Shown one piece after another: positions 16,598 to 23,431 of a stretch of DNA of 39,664 nt. Below the pieces are notes generated by a model. The model saw only the letters and a list, made by a program, of their open reading frames with translations. It was not told where the DNA came from and made no database searches. The position numbers were made by a program, and so were the translations under genes. This DNA is from a virus, in IMG/VR virus record IMGVR_UViG_3300032046_000081, positions 1 through 39,664 of that record; one strand, written 5' to 3'. Numbering within the stretch: position 1 is the stretch's first letter; each line of letters starts with the position of its first letter.

Positions 16598-17348
16598 AGT
16601 CCCACCTCAATTTTTCCTTCATCTTTTCTCCTTTCCTTATACCTATTATTTCAATCCTCCCATAAATGGAGTCATAGTTTAAGTTGTGCTTTCTTAATAC
16701 CTTGCAAAGCAAATCATATAGTTTAGTCGGTTTGCCCATATCAGGGATAATCAGCTTCTTACCCTCTAAATATCCCTGCCATATTTGCTCAACTGCTTTT
16801 TTGGCCTCTATGCAATATCTCTCCATATCCAAATCGGTAATCTTTATCTTTTTATTCTCACGGATTGCTTGTTCCCAAACGGGTATCACTGACCCGGAAC
16901 TGGAGGTTATATTGCCCAATCGGGCTATGTATCCGTTATAATGGGCGCATAGTTTCTCGCCTAACGCCTTGGTAAAGCCATAAGTTGAAATGGGCTCAAC
17001 CGCTTTGTCTGAACTGATAAAGAGAATCTCGGCATTATTCTTGTATGCTTCGGCGAACAACCTGCCTGATTTAACAACATTATTCTCAATAAAGTCGTGA
17101 GGGTTCTCCTCTCCCAAAGGCAAATGTTTGTAAGCTCCGCAATGAATAACCACATCGCAGGGATCTTGGTCATATCGCCACATCTCAAAATCCTTGAGCA
17201 TAATCTTAATAGTCGGATATTCGTTTTTAAGTTCTGCCACTGCCCATTCATTGTTGTCAACCACAATAACCCTGTGTTTTAGTTCCAATAAATACTTAAC
17301 AAACTCTTTACCTAAACTGCCTGCTCCGCCGGTTATTAGCACATCCAT
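16587..17348 (-). CDS. NDP-sugar dehydratase/epimerase (CapD/PseB-like SDR)
   Basis: A 253-aa extended SDR. It has the NAD motif VLITGGAGSLGKEFVKYLL, the CapD/PseB-type CGAYKHLPLGEENPHDFIEN, the catalytic region ISSDKAVEPISTYGFTKALG (YxxxK present as Y-GFT-K) and ARLGNITSSSGSVIPVWEQ. Family members average about 330 aa, so this is a compact form. Expected reaction: 4,6-dehydration (possibly with C5 epimerisation) of UDP-GlcNAc or a similar sugar, giving the keto-sugar an aminotransferase would use. It follows the terminase by 9 nt with GGAGGG as ribosome-binding site, so it is transcribed with packaging genes. Confidence 0.85.
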   Translation of the reverse strand: MDVLITGGAGSLGKEFVKYLLELKHRVIVVDNNEWAVAELKNEYPTIKIMLKDFEMWRYDQDPCDVVIHCGAYKHLPLGEENPHDFIENNVVKSGRLFAEAYKNNAEILFISSDKAVEPISTYGFTKALGEKLCAHYNGYIARLGNITSSSGSVIPVWEQAIRENKKIKITDLDMERYCIEAKKAVEQIWQGYLEGKKLIIPDMGKPTKLYDLLCKVLRKHNLNYDSIYGRIEIIGIRKGEKMKEKLRWDYEK

Positions 17349-17357
17349 ATTCCCTCC

Positions 17358-18608
17358 TTAACCATAGATAGGAATTTCAGCACCGCCAAAACCCTCCCTA
17401 TGGCCTATTATTCTTAATGGTTTATCTTCTTTTTGGTTTGACATCACATAATATCTGACAGCATCGCAGAAATCATCGTTTTCTTTCTTGGGCACTTGTT
17501 TAAACTGCCCATCCTCACCCCTTACCTCCTGCCACTCATACTCCTCAATCTGCCTTATTCCTTCGCTTAAGTGTTCTGATATGGTCATCCTTGGCTTATT
17601 AGTCAAGGGATTTATCTGCCAATACTCGGCTACCTTTGCCACCCCAAGTTCAATGTCCTTGTCAGTTTCAATCACCTGCCAACCAAGCCGTTTTAAGGAT
17701 TCAATCAAGTCTGGTCTGGCTGGATCAGGGACTATGCCTCTAATCGTCAATCCCTGCGTCTGTTGCCTCATTTTTTCTGAGACTTTGTCGATTGTAAGTC
17801 CTTCCTCAAGGAAGCCATCAAAGATAAATATCTCTTCCCCTTTACACTCAAACCACGCCACCGAAGTTGGATGCCCGACGGCAAACCCAAAGTCAATCGC
17901 TCCATAAGTCGTAGCATCGCTTGCCGGATTCCTTCTCTCTTTGCAGTGTAAATCTCTTTTGAACATAGGCCAGACCGCCCCTGACTTTTTGGTAAATTCG
18001 GCCATAATCTCTTGTTCAAATCTTTCAGGCGACATCGTTGTCTTGGCCTCTTCAATTTCTTCTGGTTTGATATATGGATTGTCATAGGTGGTAAAATGGA
18101 ATCTATCCCAATCTTTTTTATCCTGTGTTGATTCCCATAATTGATAAAAATGGTTATAGCCTTTGGGGGTGCTGATAAACATTGCCCAACCGCCACTATC
18201 AAACAACATTGGCCGAACAATCTCCTCCCAGACAAAAGGCTTCATAAAAGCATACTCATCCATTACACAACCGGCTAAACCTACACCTCTTAAACTATCC
18301 TCATTGTCCGCACCCTTTAACTTAATGGTTGAGCCGTTGGTTAAGTAAAAACTTAACTCTGTTTCATTCTTACCTGCGACCCAACTCAAGGGTATTAAGT
18401 TAATCAACATCCGCCAGATAATCTCTTTGGATTGTTTATATGTTGGCGAGATAAACCAATAGTCGCCCTTGAGCTTGACCGCTTCTTGTAAAAGAACGAT
18501 TGAGGCAAAATAACTCTTGCCGAACCTTCTGCCAGCTCTAACTATTTTGAACCTCGCCTTCGACCTCATTATCTGGCTTTGCGATGGATGCAACCGAATT
18601 TCTTTCAT
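17358..18608 (-). CDS. terL: Terminase large subunit
   Basis: A 416-aa packaging ATPase/nuclease. Walker A is RAGRRFGKSYFAS near residue 27, Walker B is CVMDEYAF with the catalytic Glu, and the coupling motif is FISTPKGYNHFYQLW. The C-terminal RNase H-like nuclease has Asp in TYGAIDFGFAVG, IFDGF and a final NDDFCDAVRYYVM. Length is typical for compact TerL proteins. The gene overlaps the DUF5681-type gene by 71 bp; its ATG lies in the shared TCAGATGAAA junction that also occurs at 19071 and 19249. Confidence 0.95.
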   Translation of the reverse strand: MKEIRLHPSQSQIMRSKARFKIVRAGRRFGKSYFASIVLLQEAVKLKGDYWFISPTYKQSKEIIWRMLINLIPLSWVAGKNETELSFYLTNGSTIKLKGADNEDSLRGVGLAGCVMDEYAFMKPFVWEEIVRPMLFDSGGWAMFISTPKGYNHFYQLWESTQDKKDWDRFHFTTYDNPYIKPEEIEEAKTTMSPERFEQEIMAEFTKKSGAVWPMFKRDLHCKERRNPASDATTYGAIDFGFAVGHPTSVAWFECKGEEIFIFDGFLEEGLTIDKVSEKMRQQTQGLTIRGIVPDPARPDLIESLKRLGWQVIETDKDIELGVAKVAEYWQINPLTNKPRMTISEHLSEGIRQIEEYEWQEVRGEDGQFKQVPKKENDDFCDAVRYYVMSNQKEDKPLRIIGHREGFGGAEIPIYG

Positions 18609-18897
18609 CTGATAAAATTATTTTAAGTTCTGTCTTGTGTTCGCTGTTTAAATCAACCGGCTGTCTAGGCAACCCGTCAATCATCTTAATCAATAATTCC
18701 CTTTTTCTTTTATCTTTCCAGTAGTCATCAATCAACTGCTTATATTCCTCTGGGTCTTTTTTCTTTATTTCGCGCAAACGCCTTTTTAAATCAGTAAGAA
18801 TAGAAATAGTACCTTTGGGTTTGCCAGCCGGATTACCAGAAACACCCTTTTTAAACTTAGTGTCCTGTTTTTTCCCTGTAATTTCAGGATTTACCAT
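18538..18897 (-). CDS. DUF5681-type protein, likely small terminase subunit
   Basis: 119 aa from the ATG at 18897 (a GTG precedes it). The N-terminus FKKGVSGNPAGKPKGTISIL is the DUF5681 signature often found before terL. A basic helical segment follows (LKRRLREIKKKDPEEYKQLI) and an acidic C-terminus. DNA recognition for packaging is inferred from position. It contains KIILSDERNSV, whose coding DNA also supplies the terL start codon. Confidence 0.7.
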   Translation of the reverse strand: MVNPEITGKKQDTKFKKGVSGNPAGKPKGTISILTDLKRRLREIKKKDPEEYKQLIDDYWKDKRKRELLIKMIDGLPRQPVDLNSEHKTELKIILSDERNSVASIAKPDNEVEGEVQNS

Positions 18898-18906
18898 CAC
18901 TTAAAA

Positions 18907-19071
18907 TTAAGTTTTTATGATTCCTCTTTTTCTCAATTCTGTTAACGCTTCTTCTTTTATGTCCCAAACTTCAATTCCTATTGCTTCGTCATCCACAAAA
19001 TCTTCTTTGGCTTGCACTAAATCATCTTCGCAACAATATGTATACCATTGCCCTTTTTTAACCTTTTTCAT
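18907..19071 (-). CDS. Small hypothetical protein, 54 aa
   Basis: MKKVKKGQWYTYCCEDDLVQ..., ending in ELRKRGIIKT. Not recognised; acidic middle, Cys-Cys pair at residues 13-14. Its start lies in the last codons of the upstream gene through the repeated TCAGATGAAA junction. Too short to appear among longer reading frames, but in register with the gene chain. Confidence 0.5.
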   Translation of the reverse strand: MKKVKKGQWYTYCCEDDLVQAKEDFVDDEAIGIEVWDIKEEALTELRKRGIIKT

Positions 19072-19249
19072 CTGACAATATTAAATTTTTAATATTTCTT
19101 TCAACCATCTTTTGTGGCAATCCTACTAATTGTTTTTGCTCCCCATTTTCATAATCAAGAATTATCCTATACTCAAATAAACCTTTATTTGTCTTATAAA
19201 AATACCTATTACCTTTCTTATATATCTTTATTAATTTCTCATTTTTCAT
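19058..19249 (-). CDS. Small hypothetical protein, 63 aa
   Basis: MKNEKLIKIYKKGNRYFYKT..., basic and beta-rich, ending KNLILSDEKG. The upstream neighbour ends in almost the same peptide (KNLILSDEK), because both gene ends overlap a downstream start through the same DNA module. Confidence 0.55.
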   Translation of the reverse strand: MKNEKLIKIYKKGNRYFYKTNKGLFEYRIILDYENGEQKQLVGLPQKMVERNIKNLILSDEKG

Positions 19250-19397
19250 CTGAAAGTATTAAGTTTTTACCAACCATATTTAACAAACTATTATAATCTT
19301 GTGTGTGCACATCTAACAATACCTGCGCGCAATCTTGGGTCACTTTAATTGTCGGATCACCTTTGGAATTTATTGCGATGTCACATTCAATTTCCAT
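19239..19397 (-). CDS. Small hypothetical protein, 52 aa
   Basis: MEIECDIAINSKGDPTIKVT..., ending MVGKNLILSDEK. Not recognised. It overlaps both neighbours by 11 bp. The C-terminal LILSDEK recurs in the next gene. Confidence 0.5.
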   Translation of the reverse strand: MEIECDIAINSKGDPTIKVTQDCAQVLLDVHTQDYNSLLNMVGKNLILSDEK

Positions 19398-19536
19398 AAC
19401 TTTTAATAATCTCAATACTATCTCTCACCCCTTGCAAGTAAATACTTGTCCAATCAAATCCTCTTGCCCATTCAGACTTCCATTTAATTTCAGATATTAT
19501 CTGCTTGAGGATTTTATTGGTTTTGTCAGTCGTCAT
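19387..19536 (-). CDS. Small hypothetical protein, 49 aa
   Basis: MTTDKTNKILKQIISEIKWK..., helical, ending IEIIKSYGN. Not recognised. Start and stop overlap the adjacent genes by 11 bp each, consistent with a translationally coupled chain. Confidence 0.5.
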   Translation of the reverse strand: MTTDKTNKILKQIISEIKWKSEWARGFDWTSIYLQGVRDSIEIIKSYGN

Positions 19537-19816
19537 AAAATTTAAATTTATTATCCTTTAATACTTGGTATAAACCTACTTCCAGGGTTTTGATTTTATT
19601 GTGTTCTAACCCCAATTCATACATATAATCCAATGCTTCTAAAATTTCGTGCAGTAAAACAGCTCCCATAATATCTGGTTTAGCATTATCATTTATCTCA
19701 ATCTTATTGGTATTAAAAATACAATCACCGTGTCTACCTGATTCAGTCATTAATTCTTTACTTTTTATCACCTCAAAATAATGACCGCCAATTTTAATTT
19801 TTTGAGGAATTTTCAT
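19526..19816 (-). CDS. Putative zincin metalloprotease-like protein
   Basis: 96 aa. N-terminus IPQKIKIGGHYFEVI (beta), then IEINDNAKPDIMGAVLLHEI with the zincin-type motif HEILE (His56, Glu57, Glu60) and a downstream EHNKIKTLEVGLYQVLKDN. The arrangement of a short beta-sheet, an HExx(H/E) helix and a C-terminal 'vL.dN' helix is that of a widespread small phage protein family. Glu in the place of the second His is seen directly. A protease role is inferred. Confidence 0.6.
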   Translation of the reverse strand: MKIPQKIKIGGHYFEVIKSKELMTESGRHGDCIFNTNKIEINDNAKPDIMGAVLLHEILEALDYMYELGLEHNKIKTLEVGLYQVLKDNKFKFYDD

Positions 19817-19949
19817 TGACGCTAATTAAGGGGCAGTTATTCATAAACTTTTTGGCTTCTTTTTTATCCACAATAAAATACTTTTTGTTATTAGAATCTT
19901 CAAAGGTCAAGCTTCCTTCCCATTCTGTGAATAATATTTTATATTTCAT
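19794..19949 (-). CDS. Small hypothetical protein, 51 aa
   Basis: MKYKILFTEWEGSLTFEDSN..., ending NCPLISVNENSSKN. Not recognised. The C-terminus overlaps the start of the zincin gene by 23 bp in a different frame. Confidence 0.5.
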   Translation of the reverse strand: MKYKILFTEWEGSLTFEDSNNKKYFIVDKKEAKKFMNNCPLISVNENSSKN

Positions 19950-19971
19950 TTCTTGGGTTTATATCCATTTC

Positions 19972-20271
19972 TTAGCAATAAATCAACTTCCAGTACTTAT
20001 TAAAATTCCTATGCAATTCTATTATTTCATTTGAGGTGATGAGGGATAGTGGTTTTTCTGGGATAATCTGTTCTAACGCATTTCTGTATTCTCTAAATTT
20101 AATATAAGGGGCATTATAATACAGAATATCATTGATTAAATTTAATCTTTTATCAATAGAGCGGGGGCGATAACATTTCCAAGTTGGCATCACAGGTTGA
20201 CCTAAAAAGAATCTGGCTTGTTCCGAAGCTTCCAATTCTCTTTTAATAAATTGTTCAAAGTTATTGTTCAT
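19972..20271 (-). CDS. Hypothetical protein, 99 aa
   Basis: Start taken at the ATG at 20271, because GTGGGGA lies upstream (an in-frame GTG exists at 20283). Helical, aromatic-rich (FIKRELEASEQARFFLGQP, CYRPRSIDKRLNLINDILYY). Not recognised. Confidence 0.55.
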   Translation of the reverse strand: MNNNFEQFIKRELEASEQARFFLGQPVMPTWKCYRPRSIDKRLNLINDILYYNAPYIKFREYRNALEQIIPEKPLSLITSNEIIELHRNFNKYWKLIYC

Positions 20272-20296
20272 ATTAGTCCCCACTTTATAGCCAGAC

Positions 20297-20425
20297 CTAT
20301 ACCAAATGGGATATTAAAAATTCTTTTTTGCCAGTATTAAAGATTTTAATGTATTTCGGTTTCCATATTTGCCACCATTGTCTATCTGGGTTTTCTATAA
20401 TATCTTCAATCCACTCTCCTTTCAT
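20297..20425 (-). CDS. Small hypothetical protein, 42 aa
   Basis: MKGEWIEDIIENPDRQWWQI..., Trp-rich (five Trp in 42 residues). Good AAAGGAAAAG ribosome-binding site. Its ATG overlaps the stop of the reading frame that continues from the upstream gene only if a frameshift occurs (see 20422-20582). Confidence 0.5.
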   Translation of the reverse strand: MKGEWIEDIIENPDRQWWQIWKPKYIKIFNTGKKEFLISHLV

Positions 20426-20582
20426 CTTTTCCTTTCTGTTAATTTCTGGTTTAATAATTCAATTTGCTCCTTGCCTGTTAGACAGGTTTTTTATCTTTAC
20501 CAATAGTTGAAAAATAATAATTAAAACTGGGATAGATGCGTTTCAAAATCTTTTTAATTCTGTAATTATTTATTATCTTCAT
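20422..20582 (-). CDS. Frameshift-split small gene (34 aa, or about 53 aa with -1 shift)
   Basis: The zero frame gives MKIINNYRIKKILKRIYPSF..., stopping at 20478 (KDKKPV). A -1 shift on the A6 run at 20487-20492 instead reads KTCLTGKEQIELLNQKLTER..., ending at a TGA at 20422 that overlaps the next ATG (ATGA). A hairpin CCTGT-CTA-ACAGG directly follows the A-run. The continuing frame is protein-like and restores the tight packing typical of this operon. The explanations are programmed slippage, a real frameshift mutation, or a one-base assembly error. Confidence 0.45.
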
Positions 20583-20872
20583 TTCCCCATCCAATCTTTG
20601 GCATTTTTGTTAATATTATCTTGGCAAGCATTCCAACCCATTTTGTAAAAAACATTGGCTTCGCATGCTGGTTTATAAGTTATTTTCTTTTCAGAGCAAT
20701 ACTTCAATGTTTGTTTGGCTACTTGGCGGGCAAAATCTAATAAATCTTCATTTTTCATAAAAATATCAGCGTAGGCAGGGTCTTTAGTTTGATAACGTCT
20801 ATATCTTATAACTAACCAACTTCCTACAAGTCTCTCAACCCATTTTTCCAAGTTTTCAGGTTCCTGAATCAT
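20579..20872 (-). CDS. Hypothetical protein, 97 aa
   Basis: Not recognised. Helical (LEKWVERLVGSWLVIRYRRY, EDLLDFARQVAKQTLKYCSE), with Cys residues in KPACEANVFYKMGWNACQ. It overlaps the downstream small gene by ATGA and the upstream gene by 17 bp. Confidence 0.55.
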   Translation of the reverse strand: MIQEPENLEKWVERLVGSWLVIRYRRYQTKDPAYADIFMKNEDLLDFARQVAKQTLKYCSEKKITYKPACEANVFYKMGWNACQDNINKNAKDWMGK

Positions 20873-21056
20873 AAATTCTATCTATCCAATATTTTTGTCT
20901 TTTAATTAAAACCTTGGCTCTTTTAATCGCTTCTTTTGCATTTGATGCTAAAACTGCCAAACTAATATATCTAATTTTTATTTTTTGACTACAATATTTA
21001 TCATCACAATGTCGTTTTTCGTCCCAAGCTGAAATTTTAAATGTTGCTTTTTTCAT
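20856..21056 (-). CDS. Small basic protein, 66 aa
   Basis: Start at 21056 selected for AAAGGAGAAG; an upstream in-frame extension to 21083 is less likely. MKKATFKISAWDEKRHCDDK... with an Ala/Lys helix (AVLASNAKEAIKRAKVLIKR). Not recognised. Confidence 0.55.
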   Translation of the reverse strand: MKKATFKISAWDEKRHCDDKYCSQKIKIRYISLAVLASNAKEAIKRAKVLIKRQKYWIDRIYDSGT

Positions 21057-21231
21057 CTTCTCTCCTTTGGGTTCTTTTTTCATAAGTGTTTTTTAGATAA
21101 TCTGATACTCCAGACGCATTTTTTAAATCTTTCCTTAACTGCCTAAGGGTTACTTTTTTGCCTTCAATCTCAAACTCTACAAATTCTGAAAACTCTGGAT
21201 ATTTAGGAATTATTGTTTTATCTTTTTTCAT
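21037..21231 (-). CDS. Small hypothetical protein, 64 aa
   Basis: MKKDKTIIPKYPEFSEFVEF..., then a basic helical region (LRQLRKDLKNASGVSDYLKN). The ATG at 21231 lies in the last codons of the zinc-knuckle gene. Not recognised. Confidence 0.5.
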   Translation of the reverse strand: MKKDKTIIPKYPEFSEFVEFEIEGKKVTLRQLRKDLKNASGVSDYLKNTYEKRTQRREDEKSNI

Positions 21232-21571
21232 CTTTTTTCTTTGTATAATACCTCTTTTGTGCTTCAACCCGTTTTTTATAACATTTCAAGGAACAACAAT
21301 TATGTTTATAAACTTCCTCCAGTTTTTTCCTGCACCATTGACATTGTTCATTTCTCTTTAAGCCCCGTTTTATCCTCCATTGCTTCATATATTTTTTCCT
21401 ATATTTCTTGACTTCTAGTCTTTGATTGTATTTTTTGTTATACCTTTTTAGTGCCTCCAAATTATTCTTATAACACTTAAGAGAACAACATCTGCTCTTG
21501 TAGATTTTCTTCAATTCGTGTCTGCACCAACGGCATAGTTTATTTCTTTTTAAATGTTCTCTTATATTCAT
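21218..21571 (-). CDS. Duplicated zinc-knuckle protein
   Basis: A 117-aa protein made of two copies of one module. LCRWCRHELKKIYKSRCCSL (residues 12-31) and QCQWCRKKLEEVYKHNCCSL (from about residue 76) are each followed by KCYK and a helix ending in LKRY or QKRY. Each module has CxxC...CCxxxC, a plausible zinc site. The linker is Lys/Arg-rich (KKYRKKYMKQWRIKRG), suggesting nucleic-acid binding. The tandem duplication is evident from sequence; the function is unknown. Confidence 0.7.
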   Translation of the reverse strand: MNIREHLKRNKLCRWCRHELKKIYKSRCCSLKCYKNNLEALKRYNKKYNQRLEVKKYRKKYMKQWRIKRGLKRNEQCQWCRKKLEEVYKHNCCSLKCYKKRVEAQKRYYTKKKDEKR

Positions 21572-21879
21572 AATTTCCTCTCTGGCGAGCTAAATTCTTC
21601 GACTATCTCTTTATGTCTTTGCTCTGCGTCTTCCCAAGTATGGTATCGCTCTTGTTCTCCATCTCTATCCCCGCCAAAAATCATTGTCTCAAACAATAAT
21701 GGCTCTCCTTTTCCAAAATTATGGTCAATCCCTAAAAATACAGTAGAAACTTCAACATCACCGATAATGTCATAAGCAACTCTCAGATTATTTATATCTT
21801 CAAAAAACCTTGCCCAAGTCATTAAATCGGTTTCTATTAGTTCGTGATTTTTGCCAAGTATGTATTTTTTGTTTGTCAT
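21568..21879 (-). CDS. Conserved phage protein of unknown function
   Basis: A 103-aa protein with STVFLGIDHNFGKGEPLLFE, TMIFGGDRDGEQERY and TWEDAEQRHKEIV. I recognise this pattern as a small protein common in phages and prophages, but no function is established. Overlaps the zinc-knuckle gene start by ATGA. Confidence 0.7.
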   Translation of the reverse strand: MTNKKYILGKNHELIETDLMTWARFFEDINNLRVAYDIIGDVEVSTVFLGIDHNFGKGEPLLFETMIFGGDRDGEQERYHTWEDAEQRHKEIVEEFSSPERKL

Positions 21880-21890
21880 TTTTATCCTTT

Positions 21891-22079
21891 CTATTTATCT
21901 TCTGGCGAGCCAAGGGCTTGTGGCTTCTTTAAATCAACTTCTTTAATTGCTAATCTCATTATTTCATCTTTGAATTCTTTGGCTTCTTTGGTTCTATTAT
22001 CCAATCTTTCAAAGCCATCATTTTTATTCTTTTTAGCTTTTAGCCAAAGTCTTTTTAATTTTGGATGATGTATTAACAT
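21891..22079 (-). CDS. Small basic protein, 62 aa
   Basis: MLIHHPKLKRLWLKAKKNKN..., helical and basic, ending KPQALGSPEDK. Not recognised. Confidence 0.5.
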   Translation of the reverse strand: MLIHHPKLKRLWLKAKKNKNDGFERLDNRTKEAKEFKDEIMRLAIKEVDLKKPQALGSPEDK

Positions 22080-22103
22080 ATTTTTGCCTTACACACCAGA
22101 TGT

Positions 22104-22754
22104 TTATATCTGTTCTGCTTTATCTTTTAATTCCTCCGCCTTCGCGATCAACTCACTGGCTTTGTCTAATAATTCTTGTTTCTTTTTGTTGTCCTTACTA
22201 TCAGGTTCAATCCCTGTAATCTCGGTGAATATCTTCCAGTCGAAGTTGGGCAGATTAAGAAACTTTGTCCTGTTTTCTGCCGTAGTTTCTCCCCAAAACA
22301 CCTTCCACGCCTCTTCGTAAGCTAATGTTTTTAAATATCCGCCCATTGTTTCCCAACCCTCAACTTCGTCTTTTTCCTTATCCGTCATATCTTCTTTGTA
22401 TATCCACCTATTGAGAGGAAAATTGTCCCAATCGGGGCAGGCATTACTATCGTAAAAATCAGATAATTTAATATTTGTCTCTTTGTTAAAAAATCTGGCA
22501 TATGGTTCATCAGTATTAAAACAGCCTGAGTTCCTGTAGCCTGAGTTCCAGTTGCCTGAGTTCCAGTTGCCTGAGTTCCTGTGGCCTGAGTTCCAGTCGC
22601 CTGAGTTCCGGTTGCCTGAGTTCCAGTCGCCTGAGTTCCAGTCGCCTGAGTTCCTGTAGCCTGAGTTCCAGTTGCCTGAGTTCCAGTTGCCTGAGTTCCA
22701 GTCGCCTGAGTTCCAGTTGCCTGTATTTTCTTCCCCTGTATTATTTTTTGACAT
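22104..22754 (-). CDS. Pentapeptide-type (NSGxW) repeat protein
   Basis: 216 aa from the ATG at 22754, which has TAGGAGGAAG upstream. Residues about 10-80 are 13 tandem pentapeptides of the form NSG(N/D/Y/H)(W/R), the Asn-x-Gly class of pentapeptide repeat, predicted to wind as a right-handed beta-helix. The rest (CFNTDEPYARFFNKETNIKL, then WDNFPLNRWIYKEDM) is globular. The C-terminus is an Ala/Glu/Lys coiled-coil (KKKQELLDKASELIAKAEEL). No signal peptide. Some repeat proteins mimic DNA and bind gyrase, but that is known for a different repeat class; the function here is unknown. Confidence 0.8.
   Translation of the reverse strand: MSKNNTGEENTGNWNSGDWNSGNWNSGNWNSGYRNSGDWNSGDWNSGNRNSGDWNSGHRNSGNWNSGNWNSGYRNSGCFNTDEPYARFFNKETNIKLSDFYDSNACPDWDNFPLNRWIYKEDMTDKEKDEVEGWETMGGYLKTLAYEEAWKVFWGETTAENRTKFLNLPNFDWKIFTEITGIEPDSKDNKKKQELLDKASELIAKAEELKDKAEQI
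22525..22735. repeat. 15-bp tandem repeat encoding pentapeptides
   Basis: CCTGAGTTCCAGTTG-type unit (plus strand), 13 exact CCTGAG steps spaced 15 bp from 22525 to 22705, with degenerate flanks. The unit equals one pentapeptide, so copy number can change without a frameshift. Confidence 0.9.
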
Positions 22755-22773
22755 CTTCCTCCTAAAATTTAAT

Positions 22774-23352
22774 TTATATATCTTTTTCCGCACTCATACC
22801 CCACATAATCTTGGTTACTTCGTAGGGATACATCTTATTCACCGAGTTATAAGTCTTGAGTTTGCCAATGGTATCCTTATTCTTGTAAAGCGCGCCTTGC
22901 CCTAATTTCTGCGAGACATAGCTTATCCCTTCCTCTATGCTTCCCCATTGGGTTTTGCCTGAATTCCAGCCCCAGAGGTTCGTGCCGTTCTTGGCACTGC
23001 CGCAACTCTGCTCCTGCATACTTATCGCTGGGAGTAGGCGGTAATCAATCCCTGCGATATCAGCCGATTGAACATATACTTTGCCAAACCCTACCTGTCT
23101 TGAGCATCTGAAATCTTTTAAGAACCATCTCTCTAATTCATCAGGTCTGGGGTCATACGGTGGCACGGGGGTAATCTTGGGGATAATCAGGATTTGTTTT
23201 ACTTCTTGTTTAGGCGCTTCTAAAATCTTCTCATTGAAAGTTAGTTTTAATGTTTTTGTTTCTGTCTCACTGGCATTGGCGATTAGGAAGCCAAACATTA
23301 TCAAGATTAAAGAGAGGATAATAATCACCAGATAGTAATGACATTTTTTAAT
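22774..23352 (-). CDS. Secreted muramidase/glucosaminidase-like protein
   Basis: 184-192 aa. An N-terminal hydrophobic segment (IIILSLILIMFGFLIANA) acts as signal or anchor. A Pro-rich linker follows (ITPVPPYDPRPDEL), then a lysozyme-like core: YVQSADIAGIDYRLLPAISM with QEQSCG (Glu as probable acid), NLWGWNSGKTQWGSIEEGIS and YEVTKIMWGMS. It would cut peptidoglycan outside the membrane, at entry or lysis. Start choice is unusual. The first standard codon, GTG at 23328, lacks a ribosome-binding site, whereas an ATT at 23352 follows GAGTGAGG and adds IKKCHYYL, giving a proper positive signal-peptide start. Confidence 0.75.
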   Translation of the reverse strand: MKKCHYYLVIIILSLILIMFGFLIANASETETKTLKLTFNEKILEAPKQEVKQILIIPKITPVPPYDPRPDELERWFLKDFRCSRQVGFGKVYVQSADIAGIDYRLLPAISMQEQSCGSAKNGTNLWGWNSGKTQWGSIEEGISYVSQKLGQGALYKNKDTIGKLKTYNSVNKMYPYEVTKIMWGMSAEKDI

Positions 23353-23431
23353 GTGTCCTCACTCTTTAGTTAATAAACTGGTGCTTTTCAGGTTACACAC
23401 TGTCAGTCGGGACTGGGCTACAAACCTCTTA

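Noticed and set aside
20475-20492. Plus-strand terminator (CCTGT-TAG-ACAGG-TTTTTT)
   Set aside because: No plus-strand transcription is expected here, and the 5-bp stem is weak; the hairpin is more relevant to the A6 slip site on the other strand.
22525-22735. Regular repeat spacing suggesting a CRISPR array
   Set aside because: The unit is 15 bp with no unique spacers and codes in frame for pentapeptides.
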